Source: Saccharina japonica
Taxonomy: Eukaryota > Sar > Phaeophyceae > Laminariales > Laminariaceae
DNA length: 64,000 nucleotides
Assembly (NCBI GenBank): GCA_008828725.1
Contig: MEHQ01002765.1
Span: forward strand, 571,719 to 635,718
Direction: 5' to 3'
Part shown: positions 12,000 through 23,805 of the stretch, in pieces
How the letters are laid out: the number at the start of each line of letters is the position of its first letter
Position numbering within the stretch: the stretch's first letter is position 1
Translations under genes and position numbers: made by a program
The notes under the pieces: model-generated
What the model was told of the DNA's origin: nothing
Database searches by the model: none
What the model saw: the letters and a program-made list of their open reading frames with translations, nothing else

Positions 12000-14900
12000 T
12001 AGGGCCAACTCAAAACCAACACTCACAGGAACATTCGGTAGAATGTATTCGCAGGGCACGCTGGCTTCCCTCGTCTGCACAATACAACGAGCTTTATATT
12101 TCGGCATCGATCCATCCCTCGCTGGATAGATGGGACCGCGGTCGACTATCCAAACGACAAAGAGATGGCTACTGCTGTGCGCGTCGTAGTCAATGTCGGT
12201 TCTACGTATCTTAAGTCGATTACACGCTTCGTTTCTTTTCTCAGCATGCATGCATGCATATCGGAAGCAACCCTCAGGAGATCTTAGTTTTTGGTTTTCC
12301 TAATCGTTGATAGTAGCCAGTTTGGCGGAAAGTGCGCGTACGAAACGATAATTCGCGGACTATAACGTGACACTGAGTATAGACCTCACAAGTTTGAATA
12401 TTGACGTGGCCATCGATACGTGCTTTACGTACAGACACTTCGCGCCGGGAAAAACTGAGGATAATATTTCTTGGCTCTCGTAGAATGAACATGCGCGCCG
12501 ATACTCGAGCTGGTTCCTACTCACCGATGTACAGATTATTCCGTGTATTAAAATAATTTTCATTGCTGGGAAGGTTGACAAAATACGGGACTGTCGACTT
12601 GTCCACCAGCACGCATACAGTACCAGACCGCAGCCGCCAGGGCATTGTCCCGTGATGACCAAGTGGCAGTCATGTTGACTTCTATCACACTCGTGGACTC
12701 CGTTTGAGTAATCTTCTCCGTTTCCACAGAAACCACATAAGAGTCTTAGCTGCGCATGTATCTGTGTCCGTCATGACAGGAAAGTGTGTTTCGACAAACA
12801 CTCGCTGCAACTTCTACAGCAATTCGGTCGAAGACCCAGTTTGCGCGCCTCATCCGTCTGGTCTACACATTGGCTGCTACCGCGGCAGGAAGTGCGGGTC
12901 ATTCAAGAATATCGAGGAGAGACTATCACCTTATCTCGGTGTTTGTTCCTTGTTTCCAAACCGTCACTGCTACTACACTGGCCTGAAAATACGGTGCACT
13001 TTTATTCGGCTTGTGATAGTAACATGACTACATCCACAGTATCCGCTTTTATCGGTAAGGACTCCTTGAGGTTTCCCATTTCCATTGTGAGTTGGTTCTT
13101 TCAAGTACCAGGGTTCTCTAGGTACTGACATAGCATCACGGGGACGTATTGGTATCTGGACGCTTATTCAGATGTACGTTGATGTGCAGCATTTTCGCAC
13201 GAGAATACTGAGCGTCATAGCGATAGCGTTATATACATAGATATATCAAATATGCCGCGAGACTCGAGTATATTTCGTTCAGCCGATGTTCTTGACCTTC
13301 AATGTATCATTACGAGTGTCGATGCTGAGATCGTTCCTATATATTTACGCTAAGAACTTTGCTAAAAGACGTATTGCGATTAGTACACCAGCCTGTTTAC
13401 ATCACGTGCGCGTAGCGCGGGCATTGTCTCGTCATGATCCGCTGACGTCTAGGCCTACTTGGATCACTCCGCTTGACCCATTGCGCCTTATCTCGCTCCC
13501 TTCTAAAGTATTCACCTCCGTGATCACCGGCGTTCGTCACAGACACTCGGTGACAGCTCCGCTTCTCTCTTCACAGCGGCAGAGCCGACTTCGTACAAAG
13601 CACTCAGTGAGCAGGAGATGGTGTCGTCGTATTTTTCTTTTAATTTTGTTGACGGTTCCAGTCTACTGACGTCGGTATTGAACCCAAGCATGTTCCGGAA
13701 ATGTACCAAGCGCGACAGGCCCCCCAGGACCGCAGGAATGTTCGGATAAAGTTCCTACGAAGTATCAAGTTCCAGACCCTTGGACGACCAAAACGTCCAC
13801 TATACGTGCCCCGATTTCTACAAGACGCCTCGCCCGTACAGCCGTACCATATATACATGGGTTGCTGCAATGCTCTGTATCTACGCCCTTTCAGTTTGAC
13901 GTGTGTTCCTCGGACACGAGTGATTGGTCAAACATAGAATATATAACACATTGTTGGTACCAGTTCTCCGAAGCGCACGTACGAATGATAGGTTGCTACT
14001 GTAGGAGCAGAGTGATACGGTCGAATCAGCTATGATTGCTGCCTTCCCGTAACCGAGGAACCCTACCTATTATCGCTACAACGCCATACAACATTAACCC
14101 TATATGTAGGTATGCGGTTAGTGTTATACGGGTGAACGTCATCGGTGTGCACTGTCAGTTGTTTTTCAAAGTCAGTGTTAAAGAGAGGGACAGGCCTCCC
14201 CAGGTAAGAACTCCCAGGAACACGAAAGTGGGACCCTCTCGTCGCATGCGTCACTATACCAGGAACGCGCAAAGTTTACCTATCGGTAGCCAGTAAAGAC
14301 AAAACACTCGGCACCATCTGTTTCAAATGTTATCATCCCATCTGCAACCAATTCGTAGCACAAAACGGCCGAGGTTATTTGCGCCCTCAAAGTCGCCCCC
14401 AAAGTGCCAGCGTTTGCGTGGGAGCTGCCAGCTTTTCGTGGTCCTTGTCAAACTACACGGAAGCAAACGGGGGGTTTCCTCATACCAATGCCCAGACCAA
14501 AACCGTGCAAGAGCGCATATACAAAATTGACAGGCACAGCCCTGCTGACGAAATCTATGTTAAACAAACGATTACGGGACATGGGTGGTTCTTGGTAAGA
14601 CTGACGGAAGCGTAACAACAAATCACGGCTTTTCCTCGACTTATGCGCGGTCTACTGGACCTCGCAATGGCTATAGTCACACTACCTCGCGGTCAGTACC
14701 GCGGTCGTTAGCCAACAAAATTTTTGATTCGATGCATGCGCCAAACTGTGTGTAAAACGAGCTAAACATCAGGACTGAACGACATATTGCTGGGTACGAG
14801 CCGTAGCTCCTATCTGCGGAAAATGCGGAAATGACGAGCGATCTTCGTGGAACACAATGAAAACAACAAAGGATACTCTCAGAGAATACATGGGAGTTCC

Positions 14901-15300
14901 GGCAACATAACGAAACTAAACCAACTCTTGTGCCTATTTCCACACTCAACCAATCAATCGAGGAATTGGACAGACAGGTGTGAACACCAGGTGAGGTCCA
15001 TGTAGTAAGTACATGAACCGGACGATTGTGCGTGAGAGCCCACACCAGAGTACAGGCCGATCTCGGCTTCGAGGCGAAAACCAGGCGATTGGGCCTTTTG
15101 TACCACAAAGTGGTACCATCGGGACTGCCCAGAATCAAAATTAATAAAAAAAAAAGCGAACCTACAATATAGACGACTAGGGACGTCCGTTAGGAACTGG
15201 ACATTTCGAAATCCAGCTAAGATTCTGTACTGCAGTAAGTATTCAGGTTCAGGTATTCCTGCCGTAGCTTGTCCTGCTGCAGGTGTAATTTCCCCACCCC
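12000..15300. other. Stretch without recognised genes or MITEs
   Basis: Apart from short chance reading frames on both strands I see nothing I can name here. It is one of the longest MITE-free stretches in the window. Confidence 0.5.
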
Positions 15301-15354
15301 GGCCCTGATAAAACCGTAATACAACCATACGTGATACGCTACAAAAACCAATCG

Positions 15355-15575
15355 TTGGTCATGTGAGAAAAGTACTTGCAAGTCGACGCGGGTCGACGAG
15401 GGAACAAAGGGATTAAGATAATATCGCGATACAAATATATAACGCATAAAACCGTAGTAGGGAAAGGGAAAGATAATGTGCTACAGTACAGAAGGTGATC
15501 TCCGCTCGGAAACTTGAAGGGAGAGAAAAACGAAGGGCAAAGATAACACTTGGGATGAGAAAAAGAAAAAAAAAC
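15355..15575 (+). repeat. SINE body copy, diverged, A-rich tail
   Basis: It shares the order GTCGACGAGGG, ATCGCGATA, AACCGTAGTAGGG, GAGAAAAACGAAGGGCAAAG, GATAACAC with the copies at 20.3 and 57.2 kb. It ends in an A-rich tail (GAAAAAGAAAAAAAAAACAC). Confidence 0.6.
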
Positions 15576-15854
15576 ACGTGCGATCAAATCGCACAAGGAA
15601 GCTATGGTACACTACTGGTACACCGCACTACAGGTCCCTTTATCGCAATAATGGTATTTTTTGCGTCATAGTTCCGATCGCCGGACTACTTGCCCAAGGA
15701 GCTCGTGTATCTATCCTGCACTTCGGTACTACTGCAATGTCTTATCCTTCCACGGAAAACACGCAACACTGCCTAAAAACCAGCAACAACAGGCTTACTT
15801 TGGCAGCGGAATTGCTTGGCCACGTTGTTCAGCGGTTCAGAACAACTCGCGGGA

Positions 15855-15890
15855 AAACCCTACCCTGCCCTACCCTGCCCTACCCTACCG
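15855..15890 (+). repeat. Short tandem repeat of a 10-bp CCCTAC/CCCTGC unit
   Basis: It holds about three units of TACCCTGCCC. This is not a telomere repeat array. Confidence 0.7.
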
Positions 15891-16612
15891 TATCGTACAA
15901 GACAGCGAAACCCCAGTATACCCTCCGGCGTCTCGCAGTGTCGCCGCAACTCTCTGGATGTTACAACAGCAGTAGCATGTAGTGCGTCGACCCCTCTTTA
16001 AAACCGCGCCTTCCAGTAGAAACCTACGGTTACACGAAAAACGGCAAAACTTGAAACATGCAACAACCCGAGGTATATGTCAGCATCCACGCTCGGGTGT
16101 AAAACACCAACTACGACATACCAAACGTTATCATGTACCGTTCGTGCACGGGCGGTGACGCTTCCACGGCAGTTTTGAACATAAACCCACCCATCATGCA
16201 AAGACAAAAATCGACATCGTACGCTATGACTGAAACTGCTAGAGAGCGTTTCCCTTTTGTGTTCTGCTCACCGGCCCATCAAGCCAACCTCTCCCGTTTT
16301 GAAAGCGTTGACGCGCTTTCCAAAAATGAACTTTGATGACCCTATTTACCATCTCCGTTAGCGACCTCAAAAGAGCTGTTCCTTTGTGTTTACCCGAACT
16401 ATTCTTGCCCCTCGAAACTAAGGCCATAACCACCCCTCCCACGGTACTGAGCGATAAACTCACGATGTTTCTAGGTTCGGACTACGAAGCATCAAGCAGA
16501 GTGTCTTCCGAACGCAGTCGGTCTGGGGTGCGGGCGGAAACGAGCAGCCGGTTGAGTCCTGTTATAAGTTTGAACAATTCCCGTGAGCTACCGCCTTTCC
16601 CTCCGAGCACCG

Positions 16613-16865
16613 AACGCATGCTACGATAGAGGTGCACCGTGTTTTTGCCTTCTAAGGGTGGTTACTTGAAGGGCGCTATACCTCACCCCGAACTGATTTT
16701 AGAGGGAAGTAAAAGTGTTATCCGATTGAAAAATCCCATGGCCGAAGCAAACAAGGAACAATGTTGCAACAAAAATTATGACAGTTCGCCGATTTTGGAT
16801 TACGGAGCTCCGTCATTCAAAAACCATTGCACCCGAAACGTGTTCTCTCTATCGTAGCACGCATC
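16613..16865 (+). mobile_element. Family A MITE, intact ends
   Basis: It starts AACGCATGCTACGATAGAGG and ends CTCTATCGTAGCACGCATC, flanked by ACCG on both sides. Confidence 0.88.
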
Positions 16866-19227
16866 ACCGTGCCAGTAGCACACAAAAAGGCACCTGTACA
16901 TGGCACTCAAGTGGGCCCCCCAACGGATATCACCACTAGTTCCAAATTTTTCCGGTAGCCATTGCCACTGGTGGTCGTGCCACATCTGAGACGATTCACT
17001 CATCCTGGTGCCCTCCTTTCGTGGACGTCGACGTTTTGTGCGCGACTCGTGTGTTGTCTTATCTCCACCCCATTCAGGTTCGGGGAGAAACACATAGCCT
17101 CCCGAAGTACGCCATCGCAGGGTGCGTCAGGCAGGGCACGATAATACCAAGAGCCGCCGCTTGGATCCTCCGGGTCTCAAAATAGTATCGCCTTCCATAT
17201 GGTTTCGGTCGTCAATGGTTTGGTCAAGGCAGCAGTCGTCGCCTCCAGCGATTACCCCAATCATCTTCGCTAGTTGTCCCTGGGAGTCGTGCAGCGCTCC
17301 TTGCTAGCCATGGAAAACGCCATTAAACGGTAGGGGGTGCAGTGGGTGCTCCAATCCGATGGACCTCTGAGATTACAAGGGCCCACATCAGAAACAAAAA
17401 CCATTAAACGGGACGAACAAAAGGTGTCTCCCTCCCACTGTTGCCTGGCGTTTGGAGCGGCGTGGTATCGATGAAAGGCCATACGTGTTGGTTTTTTTCG
17501 TTTGGAGACTTTGAGTGACGCTCCTTCCCTCCCACCACGACCGAGGCGTCAAAAGCCACCGACACCAGCACCAGCAGCAGCAAAACAACCCTATAACACT
17601 AATACAGCCCCCCCCATACTGACAACTGATAAGGCCCAATACGCCACGACGTGAAGATAAGGACAACGACCCACCCAACCACCCTCCCACCAACTCTCCA
17701 TATGCTAAGGATGTGCACGAACAGTGAGTAAGCACCACAACACCACCACCGCCCAACCTCCCTCGCCTCCCCCCCCCCATCCTCATTATCGACTTAAGGC
17801 TGCAGCGTGAGTACAAAACACCCCCACCCTACTCCCCTTGATGTTTGTGCGGTTGGCTCCAGACCGTTGTGTTTACAACCTTCACGACCTTGTCCACGAT
17901 CTTGACGACCTCCAACATCAGTAACTCCATCGTCGTACTGTGTGTTACGTGGTCACTGGTGGTGTCGACGCCTTGCACACTTCCGACCAGGGTTCCCTCC
18001 GTCTCGCTAACATTCCCGATTCCACCATTTCCTGTACGTTTTACCGTACGTCCTGCGCAGACGATAGGTAGACGCACAACGACGCCGAGCAGCGGTTTGA
18101 ACGTCAGCTGACACGTGAGACAACTCTCTCTCTCTGGCTATTCCACGTGGTCATGGTCGCCACCTGTGCTAAACATCTTTTTTACAGTTGGACAAATATT
18201 TGGTTGGATAACTGCTTTGTCTTGACACGGAGGTACCCTAATCTGGTGGGTTGAGTTATCCGAACAAGTGTCTAGGCGTGCCCCCGGCCTAATTGTTCGT
18301 GAAAGGACGAAATATGGGGCCATGGCTTTGGTAGAAAGGCTAAATATTGTAGCGAACAACTCCGACTGTATTAGCGCATTACGGATGGGACGGAAACTTA
18401 TTTGCGCACACCTCTCTGTACCGTGATACAATGATCGTTTTTAATTGAATATTAGTGTTTAAAAGGTTCTTACATATTTGAACATACTGGTATGTATAGA
18501 GTAGCGGCAACCCGATCTCTAGTATTCATCAAGGACATCTTGCCTGGTAAACGTCGAGCCAACAAACATGGCGCATCGACTGTGCTACACGGGAGTAAAC
18601 GTATGCAGTCAGCGTCCGGTATCAAGTAACCGCTGCAGGTGCCGTTCCGAAACGAACGATGCTATCCACACCCCACGTCCGCAGCTGTTACCAACATGTG
18701 CACTTTTTCAGTGTCAACTCTAGGTCTGCCCGAGACGTAGAGCAACGAGACACCTGTAACGACGCTGAACAATGCTTCGGGCACACCCGTCATAATGTGG
18801 GTATCTTCACAGACCCGAACTATGCTGTTCATGTTTTGTGTGGCTGGCAGGAGTACGCACTACGGAACACTTCATGTTGAAGAAAATAATCTGTACTTTT
18901 AGACTGGGTGGATCATATTCCCGTTCATCAAACGAAGACCTTAGTATATTGTTTACCCGGTGCTGAACGGTATATCATAGTTTTTTGTTGGCCTATGAAT
19001 CTAGTCAGACTACGATGCCATTCCCAGGTTTAACCACAGCGGGTTGGATATCGAACGTAAGGTAACATTCGAACGACGAGATACGAGTTTTACATTCGTG
19101 CAGGTATCAAGCGACAGAAAACCGAGTCCACCGCTAAAACAATATCGTCACAGCAAACCCAAAACTCCAAACACTACACGTTCATGCAAATACCGCGGTA
19201 TACATATACAGCAAGTGCCTTTGGATT

Positions 19228-19545
19228 GTTGCATGCTTTCTTAGGGCAGAGGTGCACTTGCATACAGTGCATTGTTTCAGGCTCTTCACGTGAGGACCTC
19301 TAAACTAATAGTAAGTCAAAAATTGTTTCTGGGGGAATCCAAAGTGCTACCAGATGAATAATCCCCTGGACTAACATTAAGACGAATTTTGTTTTCAGCA
19401 AAAACAAAATGAAATTTCGACGATTTTGTGGGTAAAGAACGCGGCCATTGCGAGAACGTTTCAGCCAAAAACAAAGGTACAATACTCACAGCTGACGTAT
19501 TTATTAATAATGAGTTTACTTAGTACCTCTATCGTAGCACACGTT
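19228..19545 (+). mobile_element. Family A MITE, diverged and enlarged
   Basis: The left end GTTGCATGCTTTCTTAGGGC is eroded; the right end ACCTCTATCGTAGCACACG is clear. About 50 extra bases sit before the right end. Confidence 0.6.
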
Positions 19546-19745
19546 GGTTCCTTACCCTGTGGTGACGCAGGGCCCAGATCTGCACACATTTTCGCAGATG
19601 GCCCCCTGAGGTACGGCCATGATCTTCATGGCGCCCATGTCCGCCCGGAATATAGTGTTGTTGTACATCTGACGGTCGCAAAAACAAATAGCGGTTACCG
19701 TAGGTATATTATAATGTTTGTATTCCTTCATGGCCTTTTGTTGAC

Positions 19746-20017
19746 GACTGGTGCTACGGTAGGGGAATCGATTTAATGTCCAATATTTTCAGCGGATGAG
19801 AGCCACTCCGCCGAGTGACCCACCATATTTCTTCGCGACTATTTAAGTTATAACGCTTTGCGTTTTCGAGATATGCACCACCATGGTATACTTGCTACTC
19901 TGCGACAACAACATGATACACCTGCGTCCAGTTTTGAGCGAGGTACAGAGCCACTCGCCCGAGTGGAGTAAACGTGGTACTGAAAAGCAGGCTACCCCTC
20001 CTACCGTAGCACCAGTC
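19746..20017 (+). mobile_element. Family C MITE
   Basis: The left end GACTGGTGCTACGGTAGGGG mirrors the right end CCTCCTACCGTAGCACCAGTC in reverse complement. The interior (CACTCCGCCGAGTGACC, GCCACTCGCCCGAGTGG) contains two short hairpins and matches the copy at 31.3 kb along its length. Confidence 0.85.
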
Positions 20018-20224
20018 GAACTCCTTCATAACTCAATTAAACTTATCCCACACTCATTCCGAGCAGTTTTGTCCCACAGAAACGTGGGGCCAGTTCTGAA
20101 GGGGGTTACATTGCACAAAAAAGGATGTAATGTTTTGCACTCGTTTAGGGAGAAGGACTTCACTGTAGCGTGAAGACAGACGAGATTTTGTCCCCACGAC
20201 CAAGGCGCTCGACATATCACCCAC

Positions 20225-20575
20225 AACATGACGGTCGCCCCGGTGGGCTAGCAGGTAATCACGAAGCCTGTCAGCGTCAAGGTCGCGAGTTCGAGCCCCC
20301 CCGAGTGCATGTTCGTAGGGACTTTTTCTCGCAATAATACCTTGACTACGTAGCGGAAAGCGCGAGAGCGTGAGCTAGCAAAATTCGATGGAAATCGACA
20401 AGCGTTGGGAAGGCTGAACCCTCTGCGCGACAACAATCAAGGCAAGAACCGTGGTAGGGAAGGAGGGAGAGGAGCCCACTTTGTGCCCCCGGATCTGAGT
20501 TACGACTAGGTAGGGAGAAAAACGGAAGTGCGAAGATAATAAGTGGGGTGAAAAGAAACAAACAAACAAAACAAT
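20225..20575 (+). repeat. Full-length tRNA-derived SINE
   Basis: The 5' head has an A-box-like GGTGGGCTAGCAGG and, about 40 bases on, a B-box-like GCGAGTTCGAGCCCC, the pol III promoter pattern of a tRNA. It is followed by the shared body (CAAGGCAAGAACCGTGG, GATCTGAGTTACGACTA, GCGAAGATAATAAGTGG) and a tail of AAAC repeats. It is the only one of five copies that keeps a recognisable tRNA head. Confidence 0.75.
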
Positions 20576-21284
20576 GTCTTTTAGGAGACTCGTTTGCCCA
20601 ACCTGACCCCCTTTTCTGTGGGCCAGCCTCATAATGTCCTACAAAACAAGATTTTTCACATCCATCCGCCGGAAGCAGCTCACTTGAGAAATCTCAAACG
20701 ATCAGAAAACATTAAGCCGTTGTGAAATGGTTTAAGCGCAAACATCATATAGGACAATGCCGTCTATATGGGGCGTCATCCAGCATGAGGACATATATGA
20801 CCCACAAGCACGCGCGATCGAAGTATATCCCACGCAACTTGCAAATATGAGTTGAGATGAAATCCTCGTTCTCACAGCTGTCGTTTATATACTTGGTATT
20901 GTTTTCCCTCTTTCGCTAAATTAGTTAATTACACCCCCTCATACCACGAACAACCAACCTATGTATCTTGTATATGATGTTATTCGAAAAAGCGGGTATA
21001 CCCGGTGTATATATTAAACGAAGTATATATACTTCGAAGTATACATTTAAATATAGGACATATTCGCATAGAAAAAGCAACCAGCGGGAAAAAAGACGAC
21101 TGCTCTTTGAAATATTAGTGGGGACGTTCTTCGCAGAGGATGGGATCACCTGGAGTCGTATTTATCCCCGACCGTATATCACCTTGGTTAGGGTTAGCGT
21201 CTATATATCGAGGCAAGCTTCTTGAACGCCATGTTTCGGGTGGTACATTGATATCCTTTACGTATGATAAAAAGGCAAGTAAAA

Positions 21285-21412
21285 AACCGTAGTGGGCGGG
21301 GGGGGGAGAAAGAAGATCCTACTTCGTGATCCAGGATCTGTGTTACGACTGAACATGACAGAGCAAAGAAGGGCGAAGATCATACATGTGATAGAAAAAC
21401 AAGAACAAACAA
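21285..21412 (+). repeat. SINE 3' body fragment
   Basis: AACCGTAGTGGGCGG, GATCTGTGTTACGACTG and GGGCGAAGATCATA align with the 3' part of the SINE at 20.3 kb. It ends in AAAACAAGAACAAACAAAAC. Confidence 0.6.
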
Positions 21413-21670
21413 AACGCGAAAGGAGCTCACAATACGAGGCACCTCCCCTGCCGTGTGGCATCGCTCTGTGTGGTGCTGCCTGGTGTGAAATACCGACCAG
21501 CCTCTATGAACGGATGGTTGAGGCAACACGCCTTCCGTACCGTGGCATGCCATAACGTGCCTCCCCGTGCCCCGTTAAGTAGACCCGTTCCGCGTGCCAA
21601 ACGCGTTCAATCGTAGGTGGTGCCGGAAATCATACCTCAAGACGCGTGTTACGGTAGAGGTAGCACTTTT

Positions 21671-21934
21671 GACGAATGCTACGATAGAGGTGCACCGTGA
21701 TGTTTCTGCCTTATAAGGGTGGTCACTTGAGGAGCTCCACACCTCACTCGAAAAACGATTTAGCACCAAAACCAAAAGTGCTACGACCCGACCAACAAAT
21801 CCCATGAGCTACGAAAGTATTCTGTGGAAAGTATGGCAACACAAGAATGAAGGTCCGACGAATTCGGGTTACGGAGCCCGATTATTCACAAACAAATATC
21901 AGCAAAGAGTGCTGCCTCTATTGTAGCAGGCGTG
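21671..21934 (+). mobile_element. Family A MITE nested in another
   Basis: It starts GACGAATGCTACGATAGAGG and ends TCTATTGTAGCAGGCGTG, with TTTT on both sides. Confidence 0.85.
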
Positions 21935-21971
21935 TTTTGGCCTGCTTAACTAGAGTGGTCGGGCTGCTTAA

Positions 21972-22060
21972 CCCTTGTAGGACTGTAGTCCCGTTTTGGG
22001 GACAAATTACTTAGAATTAGAGTGGTGTGTCCCCAAAACGGGACTGCAGTGCTAAAGGGG
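21972..22060 (+). mobile_element. 89-bp TTAA-flanked palindromic element (piggyBac-like MITE)
   Basis: TTAA borders both sides (21968-21971, 22061-22064). The ends are inverted repeats of about 30 bp sharing ACTG.AGTCCCGTTTTGGGG. TTAA target duplication and CCC-starting termini are hallmarks of piggyBac-type elements. It sits in the conserved CTCC-TTAA-CCC site of a family A copy. Confidence 0.82.
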
Positions 22061-22233
22061 TTAACTAGAATTCTTCGGACGTTCATTCTTGTGTTGCAAT
22101 TTCTTCCAGTGTATCTATGGACCATAACATTTTTCATCGGGCAGTCACTTTGTTCCCCCTCCAAAATCATTGTTTCGGGTGAAATATAGATCCCCTTATA
22201 CAAAAAACATGGTGATGTCCTACCGTAGCCACA

Positions 22234-22483
22234 GACTCGTCCCAAGGTAGGGGCGCAGCAGAATTTTCTGAGCTCCTTGCATGATGAGGAGCTCAATATC
22301 TCACCCGGAACATGACCTCGGAGACATTCGTTCGCGCAACCCGACCAAAACTTCCAATGCGGTAGTCCAAAAACAAACGTACCAGTAAAATAACACTAGT
22401 ATCCGGTGGTTACTCACGTGAGGAGCTCAGCCGGTCAGAAAAAATTGAGCCAAAAAGTGGTACCGCTGCCGCAGGATTGCTCA
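22234..22483 (+). mobile_element. Family B MITE
   Basis: The left end is GACTCGTCCCAAGGTAGGGG and the right end GCCGCAGGATTGCTC. AGCATGCGTC directly after the right end looks like the displaced terminus of the family A copy to the left, so this is probably a nested insertion. Confidence 0.8.
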
Positions 22484-22529
22484 GCATGCGTCTCGAAATA
22501 GGGCTATAATTCCTACAGGTTTATCCCCG

Positions 22530-23045
22530 CTACAGAGCATGCCGCGATCGGGGTCGCACGTTTTGGGAAAATGTATTTTGTCGGAAGACCAATTTATTCG
22601 TTTGGCAATACCGTTTGTGCGTCCACCTAGGTCATGGAACAGTTCATCGGGCTGTACTCCTGAAATCGGTTTTTGACTTGCTATTAGTATCGAGATATTG
22701 ATGCGTGCTACCATAGAGATAGCACTTTTTTGTCGGAATTTATTTCTGAATGATCGAGCTCCTTAACCCAAATTCGTCGGACTGTCATTATTGTCATTAT
22801 TGTCATTATTGTCATTTATTGTCATTATTGTGTTGCAATATTGTACCTTGTTTGCTTCGGCCATGAGATTTTCAATCGGATAGCCTTTTACTTTCCTCCC
22901 TTAATGCCCTTAATGATCACTTTGGGGTGAGGTGGAGAGCTCTTCAAGTAACCACCCTTAGAAGGCAAAAACATGGTGCACCTCTATCGTAGCATGCGTC
23001 TCTTGGCGTGAGGAGCCTCAGAAACAGAAATGGTGAACATCTACA
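22530..23045 (-). mobile_element. Degenerate family A MITE interrupted by a younger copy
   Basis: The left part (CATGCCGCGATCGGGGTCGC, then TCATCGGGCTGTACTCC) and the right part (GTGAGGAGCCTCAGAAAC, then TGGTGAACATCTAC) are the two halves of one old copy. The halves flank 22700-23000. Confidence 0.5.
22700..23000 (-). mobile_element. Family A MITE with internal TTGTCATTA minisatellite
   Basis: It starts GATGCGTGCTACCATAGAG and ends CTCTATCGTAGCATGCGTC, with the imperfect duplication TATT/TCTT. About five units of a 9-10 bp TTGTCATTA repeat lengthen it. A shorter version of the same repeat is in the copy at 27.0-27.3 kb. Confidence 0.85.
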
Positions 23046-23089
23046 GGTTCATGTGTCTGCAGTAGTGCAGGCTTTCGCAGATGCTCTAA

Positions 23090-23420
23090 GTACCCTTGGA
23101 GTAAAGCAAAAGAGGGTATTGGAGAAAAACATTCTTCAGGTACTTCGTGTGCTCGGAGTATTTCTGGGTTCGATACTCCGGGATACTGCTCGTACTCGGA
23201 GTATTTCGAGTATGAACACTCTCGATACTACTTGTACTCGGAGTATTTCCTGGGTCCGATACTGCTGTTACTCCTTATACTCCGACTATTTGGGACGTGA
23301 GTACTGCTCATACTCTAAGTACTCCGAGTATTCAGGCGGCCAGCACTCCAATATTCTAAGTACTCGAAGTACGAAATGTACTCGATACTCGGAGTATACT
23401 CGGAGTGTGGAGTACGTCAG
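23090..23420. repeat. Degenerate field of near-palindromic TACTCGGAGTA words
   Basis: Words such as ACTCGGAGTATTT, CTCGATACT and ACTCCGAGTA recur at irregular spacing on both strands. There is no fixed period. The plus-strand open frame across it is a by-product of the low complexity. Confidence 0.6.
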
Positions 23421-23805
23421 ACTCGGCCGTCATTCCTCCCGGGTTCTGGGAGCATGTGACTGGCGTTTATTGCATTTCAAAATTCACAGATGCCCCCATT
23501 ACCTGGAAGAATAATTAGAGTATTTCAAAGAAACAACACTTCAGGTACTTTGTGTACTCGCAATATTTTGGTGTTCAATACTTTCAAACGGTATAAGAAT
23601 CCTTGCCAGTCGTCAATATGTGGGCCACAAAGTGTTTTCACTGGAGCTTGCCTGTTGCACACCATGATCTTAGTCGAAAAACTGGGGCGTGGGATAGAAA
23701 CGTAGACGGAAGATTATCGATCCAGCCATCGGCGCAAATGCGGAAGACGTCGAACGTTTTGCATTCTAGTTCCCTCTTCCGGAGAGTATCCCAGCGATCA
23801 CACAT

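Larger units (their letters stand above)
21641..22230 (-). mobile_element. Family A MITE carrying two foreign insertions
   Basis: The left end GACGCGTGTTACGGTAGAGG is cut at TTTT by the element at 21671-21934. The interior is cut at TTAA by the element at 21972-22060. The right part (CTTCGGACGTTCATTC to CCTACCGTAGCC) runs into a family B copy, which may also be an insertion. Confidence 0.72.

Noticed and set aside
15855-15890. Telomere-like CCCTAC run
   Set aside because: Only about three imperfect 10-bp units, not a telomere repeat unit.
23008-23514. 168-codon plus-strand frame over the ACTCGGAGTA field
   Set aside because: The frame is open because of repetitive words. The translation is repetitive in step with the DNA motif and has no domain.
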